Origin: Colwellia sp.
Lineage (GTDB): Bacteria; Pseudomonadota; Gammaproteobacteria; Enterobacterales; Alteromonadaceae
Reading direction: 5' to 3'
Assembly (NCBI RefSeq): GCF_013214175.1
Contig: NZ_JABSPA010000001.1
Span: 113,953-158,101, forward strand
DNA: 44,149 nt
Shown here: positions 26,862-35,059 of the stretch, piece by piece
How the letters are laid out: each line of letters begins with the position of its first letter
How positions within the stretch are numbered: position 1 is the stretch's first letter
The notes under the pieces: model-generated
What the model saw: the letters and a program-made list of their open reading frames with translations, nothing else
What the model was told of the DNA's origin: nothing
Databases searched by the model: none
Translations under genes and position numbers: made by a program

Positions 26862-27779
26862 ATGGAAAACGTAGAACCAACACAGCTAAAAGAGCAGGGC
26901 GAAAGTAAAAAAAATTCAGGTCCGCTTATTATATTTATAGTTACTCTCGTTTTAGTGGCAGTCGCTTTATGGCAGTTTTCAGCGGGGGAAATCGAAAAAC
27001 GTGCTATGGACTCAAGTGAATTGTTAAAACAAGAGCCTGTAGCAGAGGCTAGTCAGCCAATGCAATCCGTGGAAGAAATTAAGCATGCTATTGAGTTATC
27101 TGAAGCCTTAGCACCTATTAGTGATGTGGTAGAGCCAATTGCCGAAAAAATTGTTATCGAGCAGGTCATTGCGGTGTCATTACCACCATTGGATGAGAGT
27201 GATGCTTGGGTGCAAGGAAAGTTACCTGAGCTAACATGGCGTAATGAGTTATTATCACTGTTGATTACTGAGGATATTATTCGCCGCTTTGTAGTTTTTA
27301 CTGATAATTTTGCTCAGGGCTTACTGGCTTACGATCATAGCCCCTTTATTCAACCTAAAGTGAAGTTCTCTATTGATGAGCAATTGCCGAATGTTGATGG
27401 CCAGCAAAACGTTTGGCAGTGGGACAGCGAAACAAGTAAACGCTTTGACTTATATGTCGATTTATTACGTTCAGTGGATAGTACTATGCTAGTTAAATGG
27501 TATGTTGATCTTAAACCGCTAATTGATGAGGCATATAGTGAGTTAGGCTATGAAGATGACTTCACTTATACCCTGCAAGATGCCATAACACGAGTGCTAG
27601 ATATGGAACTACCTAAGTCAGCGATGAATGTTACGCGTACCAGTGTTATGTATAAGTATGACGACCCTCAACTCGAAGCTTTAGATGATAGTGACAAACT
27701 GTTATTACGTATTGGTAAAGAAAATTTATTAATCATTAAATCTGTATTATTAGATATCAATGAAAAGCTGGTTAAATAA
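26862..27779 (+). CDS. DUF3014 domain membrane-anchored protein
   Basis: 305 residues. A short polar N-terminus is followed by one membrane helix (about 21-40), a Glu/Pro-rich linker, and a DUF3014 domain from about 105. Recognisable family segments are LPPLDESDAWVQ, ITEDIIRRFVVFTDNFAQG, LIDEAYSELGYEDDFTYTL and YKYDDPQLEALDDSDKLLLRIG. The bulk probably faces the periplasm. The family function is unknown. It stands alone between the maiA terminator and the SRP RNA gene. Confidence 0.82.
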   Translation: MENVEPTQLKEQGESKKNSGPLIIFIVTLVLVAVALWQFSAGEIEKRAMDSSELLKQEPVAEASQPMQSVEEIKHAIELSEALAPISDVVEPIAEKIVIEQVIAVSLPPLDESDAWVQGKLPELTWRNELLSLLITEDIIRRFVVFTDNFAQGLLAYDHSPFIQPKVKFSIDEQLPNVDGQQNVWQWDSETSKRFDLYVDLLRSVDSTMLVKWYVDLKPLIDEAYSELGYEDDFTYTLQDAITRVLDMELPKSAMNVTRTSVMYKYDDPQLEALDDSDKLLLRIGKENLLIIKSVLLDINEKLVK

Positions 27780-27826
27780 GCTAATAAGTAAGTTTTACTA
27801 ACTATTTTCCATATAGAGATTAAAAA

Positions 27827-27863
27827 GCAAGCAGTTGGTAATGTTTTACCAACTTATGCTTGC
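27827..27863 (+). terminator. Hairpin after the DUF3014 gene
   Basis: GCAAGCA-GTTGGTAA (27827-27841) pairs with TTACCAAC and TGCTTGC (27846-27863), with a 3-nt bulge and a 4-nt loop. No T-run follows, so it may be a Rho-aided stop or an mRNA-end stabiliser. Confidence 0.45.
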
Positions 27864-27888
27864 ATATCTAACGATGTTTAGCGATAAT
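27860..27888 (+). promoter_or_regulatory. Candidate promoter of the SRP RNA gene
   Basis: TTGCAT (27860-27865), a 17-nt spacer and GATAAT (27883-27888). Initiation near 27895 would give a precursor with a leader of about 30 nt. This resembles the E. coli 4.5S precursor, whose short leader is removed by RNase P. Confidence 0.45.
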
Positions 27889-27925
27889 TCGCGCCGCTTT
27901 AAGACGTTATTTTTAAAGCCTCTAT

Positions 27926-28039
27926 GGTGACCCTTTCGGTCCCCTCGCAATGATACTCTGTGAACTCGGCCAGGTCCGGAAGGAAGCAACCGCAGCAGAC
28001 GACTCATGTGCCGAGGTGTGGCTGGTTGGGTCGCCACCC
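27926..28039 (+). ncRNA. ffs: Signal recognition particle RNA, 4.5S type
   Basis: About 114 nt, the length of mature E. coli 4.5S RNA. The Ffh-binding apical hairpin is recognisable from CAGGTCCGGAAGGAAGCA, containing the GGAA tetraloop and the asymmetric internal loop, and from its partner strand ending in GTGTGCCGAGG. The ends pair through GGTGACCC and GGGTCGCC. The RNA joins Ffh to target nascent membrane proteins to the Sec machinery. Exact ends are inferred from the terminal pairing. Confidence 0.95.
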
Positions 28040-28050
28040 AACCTCTCTAT
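28024..28050 (+). terminator. Hairpin at the 3' end of ffs
   Basis: GGTTGGGT (28024-28031) pairs with ACCCAACC (28036-28043) around CGCC, followed by TCTCTAT. It overlaps the last bases of the SRP RNA and would compete with its terminal stem until processing. The tail is only moderately T-rich. Confidence 0.55.
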
Positions 28051-28066
28051 ATTGCTATTAAATCAC

Positions 28067-28324
28067 TTAATTCACATGCATAAATTCTAGTGCATCAGCG
28101 ATAGCTTTTTTTACTTTTGATTCCATCTCGAAACGCTCTGATGGCGGTAAATAAAAAGCCATATCAACTTCATGGCGAATATAACGTGTTGGCAATTGAT
28201 TTAATACCACACAGGTTAAGTCTGCAATAAAATCTACCTCATACTTATCATCAAATCTTGCTTTAACAAAGTGTTGTACAACTAACTTTTCATAATAGTT
28301 GTGAATGTCATCTGAAATTTTCAT
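28067..28324 (-). CDS. ComFB-like protein (late competence development family)
   Basis: 85 residues. The sequence fits the small ComFB family: ISDDIHNYYEKLV at the start, a middle FIADLTCVVLNQLPTRYIRHEVDMAFYL with the conserved LNxLPxRYxRHxVD pattern, and a helical end. In Bacillus comFB lies in a competence operon. Homologues have more recently been described as cyclic-dinucleotide binding proteins. Here there is no competence gene nearby; priC lies upstream on the same strand. A GGGG-rich ribosome binding site (complement of CCCC at 28328-28331) precedes the ATG. Its role in this organism is unknown. Confidence 0.8.
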   Translation of the reverse strand: MKISDDIHNYYEKLVVQHFVKARFDDKYEVDFIADLTCVVLNQLPTRYIRHEVDMAFYLPPSERFEMESKVKKAIADALEFMHVN

Positions 28325-28417
28325 AAAACCCCTTTATATTTTGCAGTAAATAGAACTTACATAAAGAGTAACCTTAGTTAAAACAAAATGCGAATATATA
28401 AGCTTAAGCTTTGATTG

Positions 28418-29101
28418 CTATCTTAGGCTTTTCTTTTCAGCAAGTTTGATTTTTTGTTCTATGGCTGAAATAGCCTTTCGACAACGTCCAAGGCGTTGGT
28501 GTAAAGCAAGGACTTCCTGTGAAAGCTTGTCAATATTACTCGCTCTACTTCTCATACGCTGTTGCTCTCGCTCACTAATCATTTCCATTAGCCTTCTTTC
28601 GAACTCATGATGTTCGATCAGTTGCTGATGCAGTTGATGACTTGAAAGGAGGACATTCTTTGCTATTTTATTGTAAATATCATTTTGCTGTAATTGCTTT
28701 ACTTGAGCCGATTTTACCCGAACTTTCTTCCTAGCGTCAAAACTAACTTGGGCAGCTTGATGCATTGTTTGGTTTGCCTGTATCGCCTTCATTAAAGCCG
28801 AAATTTGCTCTTCTATGCGTTTTAATGATGACAGCGCAAACTCTGCTTTATTAATATTGTTAGCACTTGAATTGTACAGTCGAGAAAATTCGTTTAAGCG
28901 TTTGGTAACTTCTTTAGTGTAAGGCGAAAATTTATCGCTCTCAGTGCTAAAGAGATGTTTAGAGAATAGGTTGTTATTTTCAATAAGGTAATGGGATTTG
29001 TTTTTAGCGTTTAACTGGTCAATTTTCTTAGCCTGGCCAGATAAATGTTCAAGTAGCGTTGATAAACGCTGAATAGCTATTTGTTGTCGGTTGTTGTTCA
29101 T
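28418..29101 (-). CDS. priC: Primosomal replication protein N'' (PriC)
   Basis: 227 residues, helical, rich in Gln, Lys and Leu. PriC helps reload the DnaB helicase at stalled forks. The assignment rests on the family C-terminal half: HHEFERRLMEMISEREQQ, matching the FERRLxEMxxER motif, and RLGRCRKAISAIEQKIKLAE near the end. The N-terminal half is divergent and somewhat longer than in E. coli (about 175 residues in total there). It is transcribed away from the TonB-dependent receptor gene. Confidence 0.78.
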   Translation of the reverse strand: MNNNRQQIAIQRLSTLLEHLSGQAKKIDQLNAKNKSHYLIENNNLFSKHLFSTESDKFSPYTKEVTKRLNEFSRLYNSSANNINKAEFALSSLKRIEEQISALMKAIQANQTMHQAAQVSFDARKKVRVKSAQVKQLQQNDIYNKIAKNVLLSSHQLHQQLIEHHEFERRLMEMISEREQQRMRSRASNIDKLSQEVLALHQRLGRCRKAISAIEQKIKLAEKKSLR

Positions 29102-29233
29102 ATATTGAGCAGGTATGTTATATGGAACCTAATTATAACGTAGTTGATGATAAAGCTAAAACAGTATCTAGGGCTTAAGTAAATAGCTAAATGTGGCCTA
29201 GTTTTAAAATTCCCATAAAGTAAAAGGTACTAT

Positions 29234-29255
29234 TTTGTAATCATAAATTTACAAA
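29234..29255. promoter_or_regulatory. TyrR-box-like palindrome between priC and the receptor gene
   Basis: TTTGTAA (29234-29240) and TTACAAA (29249-29255) are perfect inverted arms. The core TGTAAT-CATAAA-TTTACA (29236-29253) matches the TyrR operator at 11 of 12 positions. It is 135 bp before priC and about 500 bp before the receptor start. One such match could occur by chance in 44 kb of AT-rich DNA. Confidence 0.4.
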
Positions 29256-29273
29256 GGTGATATTTATGTTTCT

Positions 29274-29294
29274 AACCAATTGAAATAATTGGTT
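29274..29294. promoter_or_regulatory. Perfect 8-bp inverted repeat
   Basis: AACCAATT (29274-29281) and AATTGGTT (29287-29294) flank GAAAT. It lies 18 bp from the TyrR-like palindrome. It could be an operator or a hairpin; I cannot name a regulator. Confidence 0.4.
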
Positions 29295-29597
29295 TTATAT
29301 TTTAATTGGCTGTGGCGGACATTTGATTTATGAAAGTAAGTTGCTAGATGGTAAATATTTAACTTGTTGTTAATAATAGGAGTTTTTACTTTGTTACAGA
29401 AATGTAAGTATAATTATAGTGTTTTTTTACAATATCTTTTCAAATTTATTTATTGTGATGTTTTTCATGTGTCGCGTCTTGTTTTTATCTTTTAAAACAG
29501 TATGTTGCAATCGTTCTTGGTTGGCTCTATCTTGGGGTGATAATGTGTGTAAATGTATCCATATGTATGAAAGATTGTCATTTGATTACAATTGGTG

Positions 29598-29627
29598 TTG
29601 ACGGTTCCGGTAATTCCCGTTTACTAT
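29598..29627 (+). promoter_or_regulatory. Sigma70 promoter of the TonB-dependent receptor gene
   Basis: TTGACG (29598-29603), an 18-nt spacer and TACTAT (29622-29627), each 5 of 6. A start near 29634 gives a leader of about 118 nt. Confidence 0.55.
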
Positions 29628-29751
29628 CTTAACCGACAGATCAGGTCATACGACTTGATAAAGATTAACGAAGCAGCATAGCTTTGAGTCTTTTTAAAAT
29701 AAAAACAAACAAATAAACAACCAAATCACCTATGTGATCCAGGGAGTAAAC

Positions 29752-32436
29752 ATGTATAACAATAGTAAAGTAGCTAAAGCCATCCGTTTAGCGATGATGT
29801 TTGGTGCCGGCGCTGCCGCAGCAATTTCTGCTCCAGCTTTTGCCGCTGATGAAGGCGCTGAAGAAGTAGAAAAAATTGAAGTGACAGGTTCACGTATCAA
29901 ACAAGTTGACCTTGAAAATAGCTCACCAGTAACTGTAATTACTGCTGCCGACATTAGCCTTTCAGGCTCTCCTACAGTTGCTGACGTTTTAAATAACTTA
30001 TCAGCTAACGCATTTGGTTCTTGGACCGGTGTTTCAGGTTATGGTGCAGGTGCTGCAGCTTCTTCAAGTATTAATTTACGTGGTTTAGGTTCTGATGCTA
30101 CTTTAGTATTATTAGACGGCCGTCGTATGCCAGGTACAAGTTCTTCATCAGGCTCTTCAGCTGATACTTCTCTGATTCCAATGTCAATTGTTGAACGTAT
30201 TGAGATTTTACGTGACGGTGCTTCTGCTGTATATGGTTCTGCGGCTGTTGCCGGTGTAATCAACATCATCACTAAGAAAGATTTCGACGGTGTTCATGCT
30301 AAATATGAATTTTCATCTCCTAAGATTGACGGTGGCGAAAGTCAATCATTTACACTGACTACAGGTTTTACTTCTGATAAAGGTAATATCGTCTTTACCT
30401 ATGAACATTCTGAATCTGATGCAGTTTATGATCGTGATTTATGGCCTGTATACGATGCTGACGTATACAGTGGTTACAGTTCATATAGCCCAGTAACTAA
30501 CTACTTTAGCGACGCTGTAGGCGATGATGATTGGAAGTCTAACTCTGCACTTTGTGCGGATGCTCCTGATGTTGTAGATACTACTGATGGCGCGAATAAC
30601 GGTCGTTGTAAATATAATTACGGCGCTGTAACAAAGTTCTACCCAGATAATGAAAAAAATTCAATATTCACTCAGTTCAGTTATGAAATGACAGATGATA
30701 TCAATTTTGTTGGTCGTGCAATGGCAAGTATCAACGAAACGGATTCGCGTTATGCTGCTACTCCAGTATCTACTGCTCCTATTTACATGCAATCAGATAA
30801 CCCAATGTTCCCTACCGGTGATACGGGTACAAAAGTACGTTTGTATACACGTGCTGCACCTATCGGCGCTCGCGATACTAAAACAGAAGTTGTTACTTCT
30901 GACGTAGTATTTGGTTTTGAAGGTGCTGCTGATATTGGTTTAGGTCTTGATTGGGAAGTTAATTATCAAAATAGCCTATCAATTACTAACAGCTTTGGTC
31001 AGAACTTAGTTAACGATGTTGCTTTTCAAGCACAGGTAGATTCTGGTAACTACGATATATTTAATAATGCTGGCAAAAGTTTTGATGCTTGGAATGCTGA
31101 CATGAAAGATATGTACCAGGAAGCTAACCATACAGGAACTTACCAAGGCCGTTATGCAAGTCAACAAATTGATGGTTTAGTTTCTACAACATTCATCGAT
31201 GAAGGTGATTTCATACTAGCTGGTGTTGTTGGTGTTGAGTACGAAAAAATAGATTTTTCTCAAAAGAGTGATCCTGAATCGGCAAACGGTTTTGTTTCTG
31301 GTGGCTCTGGTGGCGATGATGTTGACGCTACTCGTGACCGTACTGCTGCATATGTAGAAATTCAAATGGCTTTACCAATGAATTTTGACATAAGCTTAGC
31401 GGGTCGTTACGAGAAATATGAACAAGAAGGTGACGTTGGCCGTGGTATTTCAAAGTCAACTTTCGATAAGGTTGTGCCAAAAATTGGTTTAACTTGGAGA
31501 CCAATGGAAGACTTATTATTACGTTCATCATGGGGACAATCGTTCAGAGCACCTAATATGGGTGAAATGTTCCAATCAGATGCTTTAAGTTTCCCTACTG
31601 TTCGTGATACAGCTTGGTGTGATGCTAACCCTGGTCAAGATGAGTCAGGTTACTGTTCTAATGCTGGTGAGCAAGTTGCAACTTGGTTTGGTGGTAATGA
31701 AAACTTAACCGAAGAAACAGGTGATTCTGTTACTATTGGTGGTGTTTGGGATGTACTTGATAACTTATCTGTAGAAGTTACTTATTACGCAATTAACTAC
31801 GATAATAAGATTGATAGTGTTTCTAACAGTGAAATTTTGCGTATAGAGCAAGAAAACGGCGGATTAGGCCAATACCCTTCTAATATTAACCGTGGTTCTA
31901 GCGGCGTTGGCAAAATTGAAGACATGAAAACGACTTATATCAACAAGTCTTCATTGTCTACAGACGGTTTAGATTTCGCATTACGTTACACACATGAAAC
32001 TTCATTTGGTGATTTCGCTGCTACTTTGAATGCATCATATGTAATGTCATTTGAAGAAAAAGCAGAGGCAGACTCAAAGCCATTTGATTCAGCTGGTTTA
32101 CAAGACTTCCCAGATTTAAAGAGTGACTTAACAATTGGTTATTCTTATGAAGACTTTACTGCTACTTGGACTACTTTCTATGTTGCTGCTCAAGATTCAG
32201 GTAACGAAGAGTGGGAAGTTGATTACTTAGCTGATATCCCTACTTATGTTAAACATAACCTTCAGGTTGCTTATACAGCACCAACTAGAACGCGTTTAAC
32301 ACTTGGTGTCAATAACTTAACTGATGAAGAAGCTCCTTCACAATACCTTGGTTTCCGTGACTATCGTGATGTAAGTTGGTCTTTATATGACCTAACTGGT
32401 CGTACTGTTTACTTTAGAATTGAACAATCTTTCTAA
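29752..32436 (+). CDS. TonB-dependent outer-membrane receptor
   Basis: 894 residues from the ATG at 29752, chosen for CAGGGAG upstream and a proper signal peptide. A GTG 18 nt earlier lacks these. The signal peptide (about 1-31, ending APAFA) is followed by VEKIEVTGSRIKQ, a Ton-box-like start, then a plug domain with TVADVLNNL and GLGSDATLVLLDGRRM. A 22-strand barrel rich in Tyr, Asp and Ser follows and ends in an aromatic Phe as barrel proteins do. It would import a large substrate using TonB energy. The next gene is a secreted peptidase and a TonB2-type energiser follows, so a peptide or similar nutrient is a reasonable guess; the substrate is not shown by sequence. Confidence 0.93.
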   Translation: MYNNSKVAKAIRLAMMFGAGAAAAISAPAFAADEGAEEVEKIEVTGSRIKQVDLENSSPVTVITAADISLSGSPTVADVLNNLSANAFGSWTGVSGYGAGAAASSSINLRGLGSDATLVLLDGRRMPGTSSSSGSSADTSLIPMSIVERIEILRDGASAVYGSAAVAGVINIITKKDFDGVHAKYEFSSPKIDGGESQSFTLTTGFTSDKGNIVFTYEHSESDAVYDRDLWPVYDADVYSGYSSYSPVTNYFSDAVGDDDWKSNSALCADAPDVVDTTDGANNGRCKYNYGAVTKFYPDNEKNSIFTQFSYEMTDDINFVGRAMASINETDSRYAATPVSTAPIYMQSDNPMFPTGDTGTKVRLYTRAAPIGARDTKTEVVTSDVVFGFEGAADIGLGLDWEVNYQNSLSITNSFGQNLVNDVAFQAQVDSGNYDIFNNAGKSFDAWNADMKDMYQEANHTGTYQGRYASQQIDGLVSTTFIDEGDFILAGVVGVEYEKIDFSQKSDPESANGFVSGGSGGDDVDATRDRTAAYVEIQMALPMNFDISLAGRYEKYEQEGDVGRGISKSTFDKVVPKIGLTWRPMEDLLLRSSWGQSFRAPNMGEMFQSDALSFPTVRDTAWCDANPGQDESGYCSNAGEQVATWFGGNENLTEETGDSVTIGGVWDVLDNLSVEVTYYAINYDNKIDSVSNSEILRIEQENGGLGQYPSNINRGSSGVGKIEDMKTTYINKSSLSTDGLDFALRYTHETSFGDFAATLNASYVMSFEEKAEADSKPFDSAGLQDFPDLKSDLTIGYSYEDFTATWTTFYVAAQDSGNEEWEVDYLADIPTYVKHNLQVAYTAPTRTRLTLGVNNLTDEEAPSQYLGFRDYRDVSWSLYDLTGRTVYFRIEQSF

Positions 32437-32462
32437 TATCCAGTTAACCTAGTTATTATGTT

Positions 32463-32496
32463 AAAAACCTGTTAAATTTATTTAACAGGTTTTTTT
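32463..32496 (+). terminator. Terminator after the receptor gene
   Basis: A 14-bp perfect stem, AAAAACCTGTTAAA (32463-32476) with its complement (32481-32494), loop TTTA, ending in a T-run. Confidence 0.88.
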
Positions 32497-32606
32497 ATGC
32501 CCATAGAATCTTGTCCATAATGACGGCTAAGCCAAAACATCACCGGTGTAATGGTTAACTGTTTATTAACAAGTGTGTGGGTTATTGTTTTAGTAGGAGA
32601 AAATAA

Positions 32607-34550
32607 ATGAAAATATGGAAAAAATTCGTCACTTTGATGTTGTTTGTAACTTTCACCGATGTTGCTTGGGGAAGTGCATCAGAGTTAAAAGTTGAAGATT
32701 TTTTTAAAAACCCCAAATTCACTTCACTGCAGCTTTCACCTGACGGAAGTAAATTAGCGGTAATTTCACCCGTCGGCAAACGAAAAAATATTGCCATAAT
32801 GGAAACTGATGGCTTAAAAAATATTCGAGCTGTAACCGGTTTGAAAGAGCAGGATATTGCTGGTTTTTTTTGGGCAAACAATGAAGATATTATATTTACT
32901 ATTCAGAGTGATGGCTCTGAAGCATTTAGTTTATATAAAGTTAATATATCTAAGAAAAAGCCGAGGGTAGATTTACTAGTAGGCTCCAAGTCAGGTGCTT
33001 CAGGTATTCGAACTGCCGCTGTGGTGCACACTCTACCCAATGACCCTGATCATATAATAGTTCAATATAATGGTAGGAGAATTAAAGCACCAGATTTATA
33101 CAAGTTAAATATTCATAGTCGTTGGAATAAAAAGCGCAAGAAAAACCCAAGGATGAAGTTAATAGCTAAAAACCCAGGGGATGTTCAAGGCTGGATTTTA
33201 GATAATGATGGTAAAGTACGTGGTGCTACCACATTAAATGGTCTAAAAGGACAGCTACTTTACAAGGATCAAGGTGCCGAAAAGTTCACTGTAACAAGAG
33301 AATTTAGCCCCTTAGATGAAGGCATTGCTCCCCTGGTTTATGATTTTGACAACGATACTATGTATGTAGCTTCAAATATTGGAAGAGATAAAGCCGCAAT
33401 TTACGAGTATGACCCTAAAAATAACAAACTGGGTAAGCTGATCTTTGCTGATGCTGATGTCGATATTAGTAATTTAATTATGTCTCGTCATCAAAAGAAA
33501 GTTTTAGGTGTCAGTTATATAAAGGATTACCCTGAAACAGTTTATTTTGATAAAAAAACTGAATCTATGATGAATGGCTTAAAGTCAGCTTTTCCAGGTA
33601 AACGCGTTAGTATTTCTAGCCAGTCGAAAGATGAAAGTATCAATGTGCTTCTGGTACATGATGATCAAGATCCTGGGAATTATTATCTGTATGATAGAAA
33701 AGCAGGGAAAGTTCGCCACCTATTATCAAGAATGAGCTGGTTAAATGTTGATGACATGTCAGAAATGACACCTATTAAGTTTACAAGTCGTGATGGTTTA
33801 GTTATTAATGGCTATATCACAATTCCAAAAGACTCAAATGGTAAAAATCTTCCCATTATTATTAACCCTCATGGTGGACCATTTGGTATAAGAGATGTAT
33901 GGGGATTTAACCCAGAGCATCAATTTTTTGCAAGCCGAGGCTATGCAACGGTACAAGTTAACTTTCGTGGCTCCGGTGGCTATGGTAGAAAGTTTGAACA
34001 GGCTGGATATGGCGGGAAATGGGGCGCAGAAATGCAAAATGACCTCACTGATGCTATCAATTATCTAGTTAAAGAAGGTATTGCTAATCCTGATAAGGTA
34101 TGTATTTATGGGGCAAGCTATGGTGGCTATGCAGCAATGGCCGGTTTAACCTTCACACCTGACTTATATAAGTGTGGCATAAATTATGTGGGTGTGACCG
34201 ATGTTGGTTTGTTATTTACCTCTATGCCGAAACATTGGGAACCAGCTAAAGAATTGTTAAAAATCCAAATAGGTGATCCAGATGATGAAATATTGATGAA
34301 ACGTATGTCGCCATTAGCTCATGTTGATAAAATTAAAGCACCTTTAATGATTATTCAAGGTGCCAAAGACCCACGTGTTGTTAAACAGCATGCTACCGAT
34401 TTAAGGGATGCTCTTGAAGAACGTGGTATTACCTTAAGCGATGATGAATGGATCATGAAAGAAAATGAAGGTCATGGATTTAGTAAAGAAGAAAATAAAA
34501 TAGAGCTTTACACCAAGATGGAAAAATTCTTAGCAAAACATTTAAAGTAA
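32607..34550 (+). CDS. Secreted S9-family peptidase (prolyl oligopeptidase type)
   Basis: 647 residues. An N-terminal signal peptide (about 1-22, ending DVAWG) indicates export. An N-terminal beta-propeller of about 370 residues begins with the FTSLQLSPDGSKLAV pattern and is followed by an alpha/beta-hydrolase domain. The catalytic residues are Ser504 in GASYGGY, Asp588 in QGAKDPRV and His623 in NEGHGF. Such enzymes cleave short peptides, often after Pro or Ala. AGGAGA precedes the ATG. It lies directly after a TonB-dependent receptor on the same strand, with terminators on both sides, suggesting a functional link in peptide use with separate transcription. Confidence 0.93.
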   Translation: MKIWKKFVTLMLFVTFTDVAWGSASELKVEDFFKNPKFTSLQLSPDGSKLAVISPVGKRKNIAIMETDGLKNIRAVTGLKEQDIAGFFWANNEDIIFTIQSDGSEAFSLYKVNISKKKPRVDLLVGSKSGASGIRTAAVVHTLPNDPDHIIVQYNGRRIKAPDLYKLNIHSRWNKKRKKNPRMKLIAKNPGDVQGWILDNDGKVRGATTLNGLKGQLLYKDQGAEKFTVTREFSPLDEGIAPLVYDFDNDTMYVASNIGRDKAAIYEYDPKNNKLGKLIFADADVDISNLIMSRHQKKVLGVSYIKDYPETVYFDKKTESMMNGLKSAFPGKRVSISSQSKDESINVLLVHDDQDPGNYYLYDRKAGKVRHLLSRMSWLNVDDMSEMTPIKFTSRDGLVINGYITIPKDSNGKNLPIIINPHGGPFGIRDVWGFNPEHQFFASRGYATVQVNFRGSGGYGRKFEQAGYGGKWGAEMQNDLTDAINYLVKEGIANPDKVCIYGASYGGYAAMAGLTFTPDLYKCGINYVGVTDVGLLFTSMPKHWEPAKELLKIQIGDPDDEILMKRMSPLAHVDKIKAPLMIIQGAKDPRVVKQHATDLRDALEERGITLSDDEWIMKENEGHGFSKEENKIELYTKMEKFLAKHLK

Positions 34551-34570
34551 ACAATAGCTAAAATATAATG

Positions 34571-34608
34571 ATTAAAAACAAAGGGTAAAAACACCCTTTG
34601 TTTTTAAT
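34571..34608 (+). terminator. Terminator after the S9 peptidase gene
   Basis: A 16-bp perfect stem, ATTAAAAACAAAGGGT (34571-34586) with its complement (34593-34608), and a 6-nt loop. The right arm supplies the T-run. Confidence 0.85.
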
Positions 34609-35059
34609 TTCTTAAATGGATTTACTTATATCTAACTTCCCTTATCAATGCCCCCTCTAGTTATTATCTCTCTTTCAACAAGTTAAATGAGCTATAAAAA
34701 TAGTCATCCTGTATGTATTTCGTTCACTTCGAGTAAATAAATTTGACTTACTACGAAGATGTTAGTAAAACATACATCTACAAAATTTTTGTCCCTCGGC
34801 TTACTTATAGTGATTTGAGTAATTTTGTTAGCAAAACGATACAATTTAGCGTTATTAATTGTATAACGTTAAACGTAATACAATCTGTTTTAAAGTCTCG
34901 CCTTGACAGCCCCGCTGTCATTTGGGACTATTGCCCAGTTGTATTCATAAAAAGTTACATTTAAAAAAACGACAGACTTTTATATTCGCGGTAATCATGT
35001 TTTAACAAATTCTTTGTTAAGAAGGGTTATCAAGATTAAAATAGCAATGGTTGGGAACT
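34609..35059. other. 450-bp non-coding region before the TonB2-type operon
   Basis: No gene is supported; a 73-codon frame at 34743-34964 has a TTG start and no family features. It contains an inverted repeat ATACAATT-N10-AATTGTAT (34839-34864), a short palindrome ACGTT-A-AACGT (34866-34876), and a candidate promoter overlapped by another palindrome (34903-34931). This is probably the control region of the downstream operon. Confidence 0.55.
34903..34931 (+). promoter_or_regulatory. Candidate promoter of the TonB2-type operon with overlapping palindrome
   Basis: A perfect TTGACA (34903-34908), a 17-nt spacer and a weak GACTAT (34926-34931). The inverted repeat TGACAGC-CCC-GCTGTCA (34904-34920) covers the -35 box and spacer, as a repressor site would. 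Confidence 0.4.

Larger units (their letters stand above)
29102..29751. other. 650-bp non-coding region between priC and the receptor gene
   Basis: AT-rich, with no credible gene; a 60-codon open frame at 29419-29601 lacks a ribosome binding site and family features. It holds two close palindromes (29234-29294), a good sigma70 promoter (29598-29627) and a leader of about 120 nt before the receptor start. The length suggests multi-factor control of the receptor. Confidence 0.6.

Noticed and set aside
27846..28037. Minus-strand 63-codon open frame
   Set aside because: Lies antisense to the SRP RNA, whose conserved structure explains the sequence.
29419..29601. 60-codon open frame before the receptor gene
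   Set aside because: No start signals, odd composition, ends within the -35 box of the receptor promoter.
34743..34964. 73-codon open frame before the TonB2-type operon
   Set aside because: TTG start, no ribosome binding site, and it overlaps the palindromes and candidate promoter.
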